Positions 48,067 to 56,609 of a DNA stretch of 64,000 bases are shown here, piece by piece. The stretch is from Streptomyces sp. SCSIO 30461 (GTDB lineage Bacteria > Actinomycetota > Actinomycetes > Streptomycetales > Streptomycetaceae), in contig NZ_CP146101.1 in NCBI RefSeq assembly GCF_037023745.1, positions 7,234,001 to 7,298,000 of the forward strand, given 5' to 3'. The notes beneath the pieces are model-generated. The model was not told the DNA's origin, did no database searches, and saw only the letters and a program-made list of their open reading frames with translations. Each line of letters begins with the position of its first letter. Position 1 is the stretch's first letter. Position numbers and translations under genes: made by a program.

Positions 48067-49680
48067 TCACTCCCACTCGATGGTGCCCGGGGGCTTGGAG
48101 GTCACATCGAGGACGACGCGGTTGACGTCGGCGACCTCGTTGGTGATGCGGGTGGAGATCTTCGCCAGCACCTCGTACGGCATCCGGGTCCAGTCCGCCG
48201 TCATGGCGTCCTCGGACGAGACCGGGCGGAGCACGATCGGGTGGCCGTAGGTGCGGCCGTCACCCTGCACGCCGACCGAACGCACATCGGCGAGCAGGAC
48301 CACCGGGCACTGCCAGATCTCACGGTCGAGACCGGCCGTCGTGAGCTCTTCACGGGCGATGGCGTCGGCCTCGCGCAGCAGGTCGAGCCGCTCCTTGGTG
48401 ACCTCGCCGACGATGCGGATGCCGAGGCCGGGGCCAGGGAACGGCTGGCGGTGGACGATCTCCTCCGGGAGGCCGAGTTCCTGGCCGACCATCCGGACCT
48501 CGTCCTTGAACAGCTTGCGCAGCGGCTCGATCAGCTCGAACTCGAGGTCCTCGGGGAGGCCGCCGACATTGTGGTGGGACTTGATGTTCGCGGTACCGGT
48601 GCCGCCTCCGGACTCCACCACATCGGGGTAGAGCGTGCCCTGCACCAGGAACTGGACGGGCTCGTCGCCGTGCGCGCCCGCCTCGGCGACGATCTCGGCC
48701 TGCGCCTGCTCGAAGACCCGGATGAACTCCCGGCCGATGATCTTGCGCTTCTGCTCGGGGTCGGACACCCCGGCCAGCGCGTCGAGGAAACGCTGCTGGG
48801 CGTCGACGACCTTCAGGGAGACCCCGGTCGCGGCGACGAAGTCCTTCTCGACCTGCTCGGTCTCGCCCTTGCGCATCAGACCGTGGTCGACGTAGACGCA
48901 GGTCAGCTGGGAGCCGATGGCCTTCTGCACGAGGGCGGCGGCGACGGCCGAGTCCACCCCGCCGGACAGCCCGCAGATGGCGCGCTTGGCGCCGACCTGC
49001 TCGCGGATCGCGGCGACCTGCTCCTCGATGACATTGCCGGTGGTCCAGGTCGGCTCGATGCCGGCACCCCGGTAGAGGAAGTGCTCCAGGACCTGCTGGC
49101 CGTACGTCGAGTGCATCACCTCGGGGTGGTACTGCACGCCGTAGAGCTTCTTCGCGTCGTTCTCGAAGGCGGCGACCGGGACCACGTCGGTGGACGCGGT
49201 GACGGTGAAGCCCTCGGGCGCGGCGGAGCAGGCGTCACCGTGCGACATCCACACCGGCTGCTCGGCCGGGGTGCCCTCGAAGAGGGTGGAGCCGGGCTTG
49301 CTGACGTGCATGCCGGTACGGCCGTACTCGCGGGCGCCGGAGTTGTCGACGGTGCCGCCGAGGGTCCGCGCCATCAGCTGGAAGCCGTAGCACATACCGA
49401 AGACGGGCACGCCGGCCTCGAAGAGCGCACGGTCGAGCTGCGGGGCACCCTCCTCGTACACGGACGAGGGACCACCGGAGAGGATGATCGCGGCCGGGTT
49501 CTTCGCCAGCATCTCGGAGACCGGCATCGTGGACGGCACGATCTCGCTGTAGACCCGGGCCTCGCGGACTCGGCGGGCGATGAGCTGGGCGTACTGGGCG
49601 CCGAAGTCGACAACGAGGACGGCGCGGACATCGTCCGGGCTGTCGTTGTCGGGCGCGGCAGCGGTGGGCGCTGAGGACAC
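48067..49680 (-). CDS. guaA: GMP synthase (glutamine-hydrolysing)
   Basis: This 537-residue enzyme aminates XMP to GMP. The class I glutamine amidotransferase domain has [18 protein letters not shown], the nucleophile in [11 protein letters not shown] and the His/Glu pair in YHPEVMHST. The synthetase domain has the PP-loop [18 protein letters not shown], and the C-terminal dimer domain ends PPGTIEWE. It starts with GTG at 49680. Confidence 0.97.
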   Translation of the reverse strand: MSSAPTAAAPDNDSPDDVRAVLVVDFGAQYAQLIARRVREARVYSEIVPSTMPVSEMLAKNPAAIILSGGPSSVYEEGAPQLDRALFEAGVPVFGMCYGFQLMARTLGGTVDNSGAREYGRTGMHVSKPGSTLFEGTPAEQPVWMSHGDACSAAPEGFTVTASTDVVPVAAFENDAKKLYGVQYHPEVMHSTYGQQVLEHFLYRGAGIEPTWTTGNVIEEQVAAIREQVGAKRAICGLSGGVDSAVAAALVQKAIGSQLTCVYVDHGLMRKGETEQVEKDFVAATGVSLKVVDAQQRFLDALAGVSDPEQKRKIIGREFIRVFEQAQAEIVAEAGAHGDEPVQFLVQGTLYPDVVESGGGTGTANIKSHHNVGGLPEDLEFELIEPLRKLFKDEVRMVGQELGLPEEIVHRQPFPGPGLGIRIVGEVTKERLDLLREADAIAREELTTAGLDREIWQCPVVLLADVRSVGVQGDGRTYGHPIVLRPVSSEDAMTADWTRMPYEVLAKISTRITNEVADVNRVVLDVTSKPPGTIEWE

Positions 49681-49829
49681 TACGGCGGCCTTCCGGCGTG
49701 CTGGGCGGGGGTTCTGTTTGTTGATTCTACCGGCGGCGCCGAGCCTCGCCGGGCCCCTGTTCGTATCACCATCCGAATCGCCCGGCCGCCCGGCTGGCTC
49801 CGAAGCGGCCCTGAAGGCATACTGGGGCT
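49681..49829. promoter_or_regulatory. Divergent promoter region of guaA and the chorismate mutase leader
   Basis: No gene is visible. On the plus strand CATACT (49818-49823) is a candidate -10 placed so that transcription would begin at or near the leader-peptide ATG at 49830. The minus-strand promoter for guaA must also lie here. Confidence 0.4.
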
Positions 49830-49901
49830 ATGCGCAAGCACCCGACCTTCGTCTTTACCTATGGCATCCGGCCCGCCGGCTGCCATGGTCGTGCTGCTTG
49901 A
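49830..49901 (+). CDS. Candidate Phe/Tyr attenuator leader peptide upstream of chorismate mutase
   Basis: A 23-codon open frame (ATG at 49830, TGA at 49899-49901) encodes a peptide with TFVFTYG in its middle: two Phe and one Tyr within seven codons. It is followed by a strong GC hairpin at 49926-49952 and then the gene for chorismate mutase, the branch enzyme that makes prephenate for Phe and Tyr. This arrangement is that of transcription attenuation. GGCCCG (49870-49875) could pair with CGGGCC (49931-49936) as an anti-terminator. Low Phe- or Tyr-tRNA would then raise chorismate mutase expression. Confidence 0.55.
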   Translation: MRKHPTFVFTYGIRPAGCHGRAA

Positions 49902-49925
49902 GCAACTGACAAGCGACTTCCCAGG

Positions 49926-49952
49926 CGCCCCGGGCCGACAAGGCCCGGGGCG
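49926..49952 (+). terminator. Putative attenuator hairpin
   Basis: CGCCCCGGGCC (49926-49936) and GGCCCGGGGCG (49942-49952) form a perfect 11-base stem with a GACAA loop followed by TTCT. It lies between the leader peptide and the chorismate mutase start, so it would act on transcription of that gene rather than after another one. Confidence 0.75.
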
Positions 49953-50023
49953 TTCTGCGTTGCGGGCGGTGTCGTCCGGCGCTTCCGGGGCGTCTTGGAC
50001 CATCCACCAAGGAGACCTCCGCC

Positions 50024-50317
50024 ATGGCCCTCACCACCACCTCCGCACCCGAGACCGGCGCGCGCACCCCCGAGGCAGCCGCGCTCATCGATGACGCGCG
50101 TGAGCGCATCGACACACTCGACGACAGGATCATCGGCCTGATCCAGGAACGGATGGCCGTCTCGGCTGTCATCCAGGCGGCCAGGATCGCCTCGGGCGGC
50201 CGCCGGGTGAACCTCGCCCGCGAGATGGAGGTGCTGAGCAGGTACCGGGGCGCGCTGGGCAAGCCGGGTACGCCGCTGGCGATGACGCTGCTCGAACTGT
50301 GCCGCGGTCGTGTCTGA
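50024..50317 (+). CDS. Chorismate mutase (AroQ type)
   Basis: This 97-residue all-helical enzyme has IDDARERIDTLDDRIIGLIQ and ERMAVSAVIQAARIASGGRR with the Arg and Lys/Arg residues of the AroQ active site, then REMEVLSRYRGALG. It converts chorismate to prephenate for Phe and Tyr. GGAG lies upstream of the ATG. In M. tuberculosis a chorismate mutase (Rv0948c) adjoins uvrD1, and here the gene is in the same larger neighbourhood. It is probably under the attenuator described at 49830. Confidence 0.9.
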   Translation: MALTTTSAPETGARTPEAAALIDDARERIDTLDDRIIGLIQERMAVSAVIQAARIASGGRRVNLAREMEVLSRYRGALGKPGTPLAMTLLELCRGRV

Positions 50318-50522
50318 CGCCAGGTGTTCCGGGCCCCGTTCTCACCCGTACGGCGCGTGACCGGGGACCTGCGGGCTTCGTTGGTCCCGGTGTCCGTCCC
50401 AGCCGGCGGCGGGCCCGATGGAAGAACCACGCATGGCTCCGCCGGGGCGTGTGGCACACCTCAGGTGTGTCGTGGGACCTCGCCCCGGCGTGCGTGACCG
50501 GTCGGCAGGGGACAGCAGCCCG

Positions 50523-50579
50523 GTCACCCCGACTGCGGTCGGCTCCGGGCACGCCCGGGACCGACCGCAGTCGGGTCAC
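50523..50579. terminator. Hairpin between chorismate mutase and the LAXTG protein gene
   Basis: The arm at 50523-50542 (core GACTGCGGTCGG) pairs with CCGACCGCAGTC and the following bases (50561-50579), giving an approximately 19-base stem with one bulge. It lies between convergent genes. The remainder of 50318-50616 shows no gene. Confidence 0.82.
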
Positions 50580-50616
50580 TGTCCGCTACTCGCCGCTCGC
50601 CGTCGCCGTACGGCCT

Positions 50617-52347
50617 CTACCGCTGTGCGGCGCGCCTGCGGTTCTTGGCGTACAGGACGGTGCCGAGTGCCAGCGCCGCCGCGGCGGCGCCGCCGGTGAG
50701 CAGGACCGTGGTGCCGGTCGAGGCGAGCCCGCCGCCGGTCCCGGAGCCCGAGCCGGAGGTGGAGCCCGAGCCGGACGTGCCCCCCGATTCCTCGGTGCCG
50801 CCGCTCGTTGCGCCCTCGGTGCTCGAACCGCCGGCGGAACCGCCGGTCGAGCCACCCGTGGAACCGCTGGAGCCGGCGGTGGCTCCCGATTCGTCCTTGC
50901 CGTTCAGGACGATCTTGGCGGTGTTGTTGCGCATGTCCGGGTCGAAGTGCAGCGCGGGCTGCTCGTCGTACCAGTTACGCACGGTGACGGAGCCGGTAGC
51001 CTGCTTCACGACCTTCTCGATCTTCATCTCGAAGGGCAGCGCGAAGTTCTCCTTCTCCAGCACCACCATCGGGACGGCGCAGAAGTAGCGGGACGCGCCG
51101 AGCTGCTTCTCGCGCAGGTCTCCGGAGGCGGTGGCGGCGCGGCAGATCTTCGGCTTCTCGGTGACCTTGGCGCCCTGCGGCACCTTTACGTCGACGGTGC
51201 CGATGGCCTCACCGGAGCGCAGGTAGGCGATCCAGGCGGGGCCGTTGTTGCGGAAGCCGATGGTCGTCCTGACCGTCTCACCGGCCGCCGCCTTCTCGAC
51301 GCTCGCGCCGTACGCGACGAAGTCCGCGGTGTTCTCGGCGCGGATCGATTGTTCCTGCTGGTTGTCCCAGGGGTCGAGGTCCGCGCCGCGCGCCGCGGCC
51401 GACATCTTCTTCAGCGTGAGGGGCGCACCGGTGCCCCTGGTGAACGAGGCCCCACCGCGCTCCTCCTTGAGCGCGCTCGGGCTCATCTCCTCGACGCGGT
51501 AGATGAAGTCCTCGTAGAAGGCGTGCTTGGTCGCCTTGACGGTGAAGGGCTCCGTCAGCTCGTAGACCGCGCCCGCCTCGAAGGGCCCGTCGAGCACGCA
51601 GACCGCCTTCGAGTACGCCGTCCCGAAGAAGTCATCTCCGTCCTTGGCGTACTCGCAGTTGGTGTAGCGCTCGGGGATCTCGATGCCGTGCGAGTACATG
51701 AGCGTGATCAGGACGCCCTGGGCGGCGGAGGTGCCGCTGTTGGCGAAGGCGAGCCTGGCGGGCTGGGCATCGCCCGGCTTGACCTCCTCCTTCAGCTTGA
51801 GCGGCTTCATGACCAGGTCCACACCACCGACCTCGACCCTGGTCGAGTGGGAGGTGAAGGTCGCGCCCTCGGCCTGGCCGGTGACCTTGATGGTCCCGGA
51901 CACGCCGACCTCGCTTCCCTTCGCCGCGGTGATCTCCAGGCGGGCGACACTGCTGAGCCCCGGCCAGACACCCCAGTCGTGGCAGACTCCGAGCGTCCCG
52001 GTGATCTTGCAGTCGGCGCTGCCCGCGCCCTCGGGGTCGAAGCGGACGTCCGCGACACCGGCCAGACCGCTCAGGTCGAGGGTGACGGTGTACTCACCCT
52101 CGAAGAAGCCCTCTTCCTCGTCCTCGGAGGGGTTGTCCACAGTGAAGTCGACGACCGCCTTCCTCGGCTTGCCGGACGCGGGGTACGCGTGCAGGCCCAC
52201 ATCGGATGGGCCGCTGAGGGTGAAGACCGGGTCCGACTCGGCCGCCTGGGCGGGTACGGCGGCGAGACCGGTTACGGCCAGCAGCCCGGCGGCAGCCAGG
52301 CCGGCTGCGCCGCGGCGCAGCCCGGCCGGGGCGGAAAGGCGTCTCAT
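50617..52347 (-). CDS. LAXTG-anchored cell-surface protein
   Basis: This 576-residue protein has a signal peptide (AAGLAAAGLLAVTGLAAVPA then AESD). About 430 residues of beta-rich, Ig-like extracellular sequence follow (VDFTVDNPSEDEEE, FANSGTSAAQGVLITLMYSHG, FRNNGPAWIAYLRSG), then a Gly/Ser/Thr spacer. It ends with LASTG, a hydrophobic helix and RRRAAQR, the class E sortase signal of Streptomyces. No sortase gene is in this window. A CRP-like palindrome lies about 145 bases upstream. Ligand or role is unknown. Confidence 0.9.
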   Translation of the reverse strand: MRRLSAPAGLRRGAAGLAAAGLLAVTGLAAVPAQAAESDPVFTLSGPSDVGLHAYPASGKPRKAVVDFTVDNPSEDEEEGFFEGEYTVTLDLSGLAGVADVRFDPEGAGSADCKITGTLGVCHDWGVWPGLSSVARLEITAAKGSEVGVSGTIKVTGQAEGATFTSHSTRVEVGGVDLVMKPLKLKEEVKPGDAQPARLAFANSGTSAAQGVLITLMYSHGIEIPERYTNCEYAKDGDDFFGTAYSKAVCVLDGPFEAGAVYELTEPFTVKATKHAFYEDFIYRVEEMSPSALKEERGGASFTRGTGAPLTLKKMSAAARGADLDPWDNQQEQSIRAENTADFVAYGASVEKAAAGETVRTTIGFRNNGPAWIAYLRSGEAIGTVDVKVPQGAKVTEKPKICRAATASGDLREKQLGASRYFCAVPMVVLEKENFALPFEMKIEKVVKQATGSVTVRNWYDEQPALHFDPDMRNNTAKIVLNGKDESGATAGSSGSTGGSTGGSAGGSSTEGATSGGTEESGGTSGSGSTSGSGSGTGGGLASTGTTVLLTGGAAAAALALGTVLYAKNRRRAAQR

Positions 52348-52490
52348 CTACGACCTCGTGATCGGTGCGACGGGTGCGGCAGGCACTACCCGTGTGTCAG
52401 CTGTGTCAGCGCTGAGTTCGACCCGCATGAGGTGCACATGGTTGTCCGTGTATAGGTCACGGAACGACTACGACCGCCCCAGCCAAGGGC

Positions 52491-52506
52491 TGTGACACCA
52501 GTCACA
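52491..52506. promoter_or_regulatory. CRP-like palindrome upstream of the LAXTG protein gene
   Basis: TGTGACACCAGTCACA is a perfect match to TGTGA-N6-TCACA. It lies 144 bases upstream of the surface-protein start and 40 bases from the likely -10. Streptomyces Crp uses this motif, but binding is inferred. Confidence 0.6.
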
Positions 52507-52676
52507 TAAGTTTTGTGTGAGTTCCGGGGCAACCCTTCACGCCGGTCACACGTCATGCATGCGGAACCAACATTTCCGGCTCCCCTTCACGCCTCGCCCC
52601 GGCCCAGGCCGGCACGGTGCACCCGACACGTGCCACCTCGCCGACCACCGGACAGGACCGCGGAGGCCACAAAGCA

Positions 52677-52716
52677 AGAGAGGCGCTGCACTCGGAGGGG
52701 GGTGCAGCGCCTCTCT
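52677..52716 (-). terminator. Terminator of the ChoD-like gene
   Basis: AGAGAGGCGCTGCAC pairs with GTGCAGCGCCTCTCT around a nine-base loop (52677-52716). It stands 44 bases downstream of the GMC oxidoreductase stop. Confidence 0.85.
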
Positions 52717-52759
52717 CATGTCCGCGGTCGGTGGGCCGTCCCGAGCCTCGCCCGGCGCG

Positions 52760-54679
52760 TCACTTCTTCGGCGGGACCGCCGGAATCCCCAGGAACGGCA
52801 GATTCAGCGCGCCGAAGGCATCCGCCGGCACTGCCGGGGCCTTCGGCGCCACCGGCGCCAGTCGCTCGTATGCCGCGCTCTGCTCCGGGCGGGTGTCCTC
52901 CTCGCCCTTGTTGGGCCAGAACGACATCGCCCGCTCGGCCTGGGCCGTGATCGTCAGGGACGGATTCACACCGAGGTTCGCGGAGACCGCCGCACCGTCG
53001 ACGACCGAGATTCCCGGGTGGCCGTAGAGCCGGTGGTACGGGTCGATCACTCCGGACTCGGCGGAGGCGCCGATCGGACAGCCACCCAGGAAGTGCGCGG
53101 TGATCGGGGCGCCGACCAGCTCACCTATGTTGGAGCCGGCGAAGCCGTTGATCTCCTTGGCGAGCAGCGTGGCTGCCTCGGTGGCGATGGCGATCTGCGT
53201 GGGGTTCGGCGCTCCGTGTCCCTGGCGGGCGGTGAGCAGGCCCTTGCCGAGGCCCTTCGGCTTGCGGTACGTGGTCAACGAGTTGTCCAGCGACTGCATG
53301 ACCAGGCCGATGATGGAGCGCTCGGACCATCGGCGGTTCGAGAGAGCGCGCATCGCCAGCCAGGGATGCCGGGCGATGCGCCCGGTCCAGCGCGCGACCC
53401 GGTGCTTGGCGCTGAAGGGCACCTGGAGCACGGTGACGCCGCCCATGGCGTTGGAGCCCTTGCCGTAGCGGACCGGCTCGATGTGGGTGTCGGCGTCCGG
53501 GTGGATCGACGATGTGATCGCAACACCGCGGGTGAAGTCGACCTTCTTCGCGCCGTGCGCCTTCCGGTAACGGCGGTTGTCGGTTTGGGCGCCGACGATC
53601 GCCTCGGAGTTGGTGCGGGTCATCTCACCGAGCCGCGCCGAGATCCGAGGCAGCAGACCGGTGTCCTTCATCCGGTGCAGCAGGCTCTGGGTGCCGTACG
53701 TCCCGGCGGCGACGACGACCCGCCGCGCCGTGAACGTGCGCCCGTGGCCCTTGCGCTTCTTGTCGGTGGGCAGGGTCCTGACCGCGAAGCCGCCGCGCGA
53801 GTCCTCGGTGACGGCGACGACCGAGGTCATGGGGTGGATGACCGCACCCACCTGCTCGGCGAGGTGGAGGTAGTTCTCGTTGAGGGTGTTCTTGGCTCCG
53901 TGGCGGCAGCCGGTCATGCACTCGCCGCACTCGGTGCAGGCACGGCGCGTGGGGCCCGCACCGCCGAAGTACGGGTCGGGCACCTCCGCACCGGGCTGGA
54001 CCTTCGCGGTGCCGGTGCCGTCCTCGGTGGCGGCGTCCTTGCCGTCGCCGAAGAAGACGCCCACCGGCGCCATGTGGAAGGTGTCACCTACGCCCATGGC
54101 CTCGGCGGTCGCCTTGAGGTGCACGTCGGACAAGGTCATGGTCGGGTTGAGTCGCACGCCCAGCATCCGCTTGGCCTGGTCGTAGTACGGCTTCAGCTCG
54201 TCCTGCCAGTCGGTGATGTCCTTCCACTGCGGGTCGTTGAAGAACGGGGCGGGCGGCACGTACAGCGTGTTGGCGTAGTTCAGGGAGCCGCCGCCGACCC
54301 CCGCGCCCGCCAGCACCATCACATTGCCCAGCAGATGGATGCGCTGGATGCCGAAGAGGCCGAGGGCCGGGGCCCACAGGTAGTTGCGCAGGTCCCAGGA
54401 GTTCTTGGGCAGGGTCTCGCGGGTGAAGCGGCGGCCCGCCTCGAGGACGCCCACGCGGTAGCCCTTCTCGCTGAGGCGCAGGGCCGAGACCGAGCCGCCG
54501 AATCCGGAGCCGATGACGACGACGTCGTAGTCGTATGCGGAGTCGGCTTCGCTCACGTCGCTCCCGTCGTTCCCGTCGTTCACGTCGCTCCCGTCGTTCC
54601 CGTCGTTCCCGTCGCTCCCGTCGTTCCCGTCGTTCCCGTCCTGGTTCCGGGCTGCTGAGGACGCAGGAAGATCGGACAT
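52760..54679 (-). CDS. choD: ChoD-like GMC oxidoreductase with a Cys cluster
   Basis: This 639-residue FAD protein closely resembles mycobacterial ChoD. It has VVVIGSGFGGSVSALRLSEKGYRVGVLEAG, LAGAGVGGGSLNYANTLYVP, CTECGECMTGCRHGAKNTL and a C-terminal GHPGISVVDGAAVSANLG segment. The Cys pattern CxxCxxCxxxC is unusual for a GMC enzyme and could bind an iron-sulfur cluster. ChoD was annotated as cholesterol oxidase, but its true substrate is uncertain. The ATG at 54679 has a GAGGAG site; residues 14-40 come from a 9-base minisatellite (NDGNDGSD units). A GTG at 54556 is an alternative start that would exclude the repeats. Confidence 0.85.
   Translation of the reverse strand: MSDLPASSAARNQDGNDGNDGSDGNDGNDGSDVNDGNDGSDVSEADSAYDYDVVVIGSGFGGSVSALRLSEKGYRVGVLEAGRRFTRETLPKNSWDLRNYLWAPALGLFGIQRIHLLGNVMVLAGAGVGGGSLNYANTLYVPPAPFFNDPQWKDITDWQDELKPYYDQAKRMLGVRLNPTMTLSDVHLKATAEAMGVGDTFHMAPVGVFFGDGKDAATEDGTGTAKVQPGAEVPDPYFGGAGPTRRACTECGECMTGCRHGAKNTLNENYLHLAEQVGAVIHPMTSVVAVTEDSRGGFAVRTLPTDKKRKGHGRTFTARRVVVAAGTYGTQSLLHRMKDTGLLPRISARLGEMTRTNSEAIVGAQTDNRRYRKAHGAKKVDFTRGVAITSSIHPDADTHIEPVRYGKGSNAMGGVTVLQVPFSAKHRVARWTGRIARHPWLAMRALSNRRWSERSIIGLVMQSLDNSLTTYRKPKGLGKGLLTARQGHGAPNPTQIAIATEAATLLAKEINGFAGSNIGELVGAPITAHFLGGCPIGASAESGVIDPYHRLYGHPGISVVDGAAVSANLGVNPSLTITAQAERAMSFWPNKGEEDTRPEQSAAYERLAPVAPKAPAVPADAFGALNLPFLGIPAVPPKK
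54556..54636. repeat. 9-base minisatellite (27-base higher-order unit, three copies) in the choD-like gene
   Basis: Nine tandem copies of CGTCGYTCM run from 54556 to 54636, organised as three 27-base blocks (CGTCGCTCC, CGTCGTTCC, CGTCGTTCM). They encode Asn/Asp/Gly-rich repeats at the N-terminus and preserve frame. Unit copy number is likely variable between strains. Confidence 0.9.
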
Positions 54680-54760
54680 GGCTCTCCTCGGTGCGGGTGC
54701 GGGGTACGGCTGGTACGCGGTGGCGCGGCGGGTACGGGGCGGCTGCGGGGCCCGGAGGGA

Positions 54761-56386
54761 CTACCGGAGGCGCAGGGCCTTCATCGCCTTCAGGGACGTG
54801 GTCATCAGGGCGGCGAACTTCTCGTCGTCCATACCGAAGGACGGGGCGAGCGGCATCAGCCGCTGGTGGGCGACGGTCTGGGCCTCCGTGTACTTGAGGA
54901 TGCCCTCCGAACCGTGCCTGCGGCCGAGGCCGGAGTCCTTCATGCCGCCCATCGGCGCCCGGACACTGCCGTACGCGGGCGCGTAGCCCTCGTTGATGTT
55001 GACGGTGCCGGTACGCAGCCGGGCGGCGACGGCGTGGCCGCGTCGGCCGTCCTTCGTCCACACACTGGCGTTCAGCCCGTAGGCGGTGGCGTTGGCCTGC
55101 TCGATCACGTCGTCCTCGTCCGTGAAGCGGTAGATCGAGACGACCGGCCCGAAGGTCTCCTCCCCGCATACGGCCATCGGCGCCTCGACGCCGTCGAGGA
55201 TGGTCGGCTCGTAGAAGTACGGGCCGATGTCGGTACGGTGGACACCGCCCGCGACGACGGTCGCGCCCTTGGCCACGGCCTCCTCGACATGGCGCTTGAC
55301 GTTCTCGAGCTGGCGCTCGCCGACCAGGGAACCCATCTCGGCGCCGTAGGCGAGGGAGCGGCCGAGGCGCATCGCCTTGGTGCGGGCCGCGAAGCGCTCC
55401 AGGAAGGCATCGGCGATCGACTCGTGCACGTACAGCCGCTCGATGGAGATGCAGAGCTGTCCGGCAGAGGAGAAGCAGGCGCGGATGGCGCCGGCCGCGG
55501 CCTTGTCCACGTCGGCGTCGTGCAGCACCAGCATCGCGTTCTTGCCGCCGAGTTCGAGGGTGACCCCGACGAGACGGGCGGCGGCACCCTGTGCGACCTC
55601 GCGTCCGGTGCGGGTGGAGCCGGTGAACGAGACGTAGTCGGCGTGCTTGACGACCTCGGGGCCGATGACGGGGCCCTCGCCGAGCACGACCTGGAAGACC
55701 CCGGCCGGGAGCCCCGCCTCGATCAGCAGGTCGCGGGCCCACAGCGCGGTGAGCGCGGTCTCGGTGTCGGGCTTCATCACGACGGCGTTGCCCGAGACGA
55801 ACGCGGGCAGGGCGTCGCCCACGGACAGCTCGAACGGATAATTCCAGGGAGCGATCTGGCCGACCACTCCGCGCGGCTGGCGCAGCTCGGTGGTCTTGGT
55901 GAGCAGCGGCACGGCGCCGGTGTGCCGCTTCGGTTTCAGATACGCCGGCGCCATGCGCCCGTAGTGCCGGGCCGCGATGGCGACACCCAGCACCTCTTCC
56001 TGGGCGTGCAGCCTGGCCTTGCCGGTCTCCAGCTGGATCAGGTCCAGCACCTCGGCCTGGCGCGCGAGCACCAGGTCGTGGAAGCGCAGCAGCACGGCGG
56101 CTCGGGCTCGCGCGGAGGTCGCGGCCCAGGCCGGCTGGGCGGCGCGGGCACGGACGAACGCCTCGGCCACGTCGTCGGGCGTGGACTCGGGCAGATCTGC
56201 GAGCTTCTCCCCGGTGAAGGGTGTGTGATTGGCGGTGCGGCCCGTACCGACGACACCACGTGTGAGCTGGGCGACCACCTCGGGCGTGACCACATCGGCC
56301 GCGGTGCGCGCCCCGGCCGGGGCGGCGGCGACCGGGTTGGTGCCGAGGGGGCTGGAGTGGGGAGCGAGGGCCTGCGAGTCCGTCAT
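54761..56386 (-). CDS. gabD2: Succinate-semialdehyde dehydrogenase
   Basis: The protein is 541 residues from the ATG at 56386. Aldehyde dehydrogenase motifs are GQIAPWNYPFELSVGDALPA, VTLELGGKNAMLVLHDADVD and the active-site Cys in CFSSAGQLCISIERL, followed by EETFGPVVSI. The sequence class is that of GabD2-type NADP enzymes of actinobacteria that oxidise succinate semialdehyde from GABA or from 2-oxoglutarate decarboxylation. It is upstream of the ChoD-like gene with an 81-base gap. The longer frame upstream lacks family similarity. Confidence 0.87.
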   Translation of the reverse strand: MTDSQALAPHSSPLGTNPVAAAPAGARTAADVVTPEVVAQLTRGVVGTGRTANHTPFTGEKLADLPESTPDDVAEAFVRARAAQPAWAATSARARAAVLLRFHDLVLARQAEVLDLIQLETGKARLHAQEEVLGVAIAARHYGRMAPAYLKPKRHTGAVPLLTKTTELRQPRGVVGQIAPWNYPFELSVGDALPAFVSGNAVVMKPDTETALTALWARDLLIEAGLPAGVFQVVLGEGPVIGPEVVKHADYVSFTGSTRTGREVAQGAAARLVGVTLELGGKNAMLVLHDADVDKAAAGAIRACFSSAGQLCISIERLYVHESIADAFLERFAARTKAMRLGRSLAYGAEMGSLVGERQLENVKRHVEEAVAKGATVVAGGVHRTDIGPYFYEPTILDGVEAPMAVCGEETFGPVVSIYRFTDEDDVIEQANATAYGLNASVWTKDGRRGHAVAARLRTGTVNINEGYAPAYGSVRAPMGGMKDSGLGRRHGSEGILKYTEAQTVAHQRLMPLAPSFGMDDEKFAALMTTSLKAMKALRLR

Positions 56387-56460
56387 GAGGGCGAGAGTAT
56401 GACGCAATCCCACCTTTGGGTACCCGTCGGTAACAGCTTTTCGAGAGCTCCACACATCAC

Positions 56461-56500
56461 GCCAGTGATCGCTGGCAAATAAGCCCTGATCAGGGGCTTA
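56461..56500. promoter_or_regulatory. Two adjacent inverted repeats upstream of gabD2
   Basis: GCCAGTGATCGCTGGC (56461-56476) has five-base arms around TGATCG. Immediately after it, TAAGCCC...GGGCTTA (56480-56500) has seven-base arms. The first is about 75 bases upstream of the gabD2 start and looks like an operator. The second is a short hairpin that may end transcription of the kinase gene at 56610. The rest of 56387-56609 shows nothing. Confidence 0.4.
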
Positions 56501-56609
56501 CCGCTGTAGCGGGCGCTGGCAGATCACATTTCACACTCACCGGGCAGAGGTAGGGCGCGCGGGCAGGGCGGCGGGAGTCGACACGGCGGACGCGGCGGCG
56601 GGACGGGGG

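Larger units (their letters stand above)
52348..52759. other. Intergenic region with the promoter of the LAXTG gene
   Basis: This 412-base gap contains no convincing gene. It includes the CRP-like site at 52491-52506, an AT-rich TATAGG segment near 52450 that reads CCTATACA on the minus strand (a likely -10), and, at its right end, the hairpin at 52677-52716 that ends the ChoD-like gene. Confidence 0.5.

Noticed and set aside
52513..54658. Plus-strand open frames over the ChoD-like gene
   Set aside because: Shadow frames; the minus strand carries unambiguous FAD-binding motifs.
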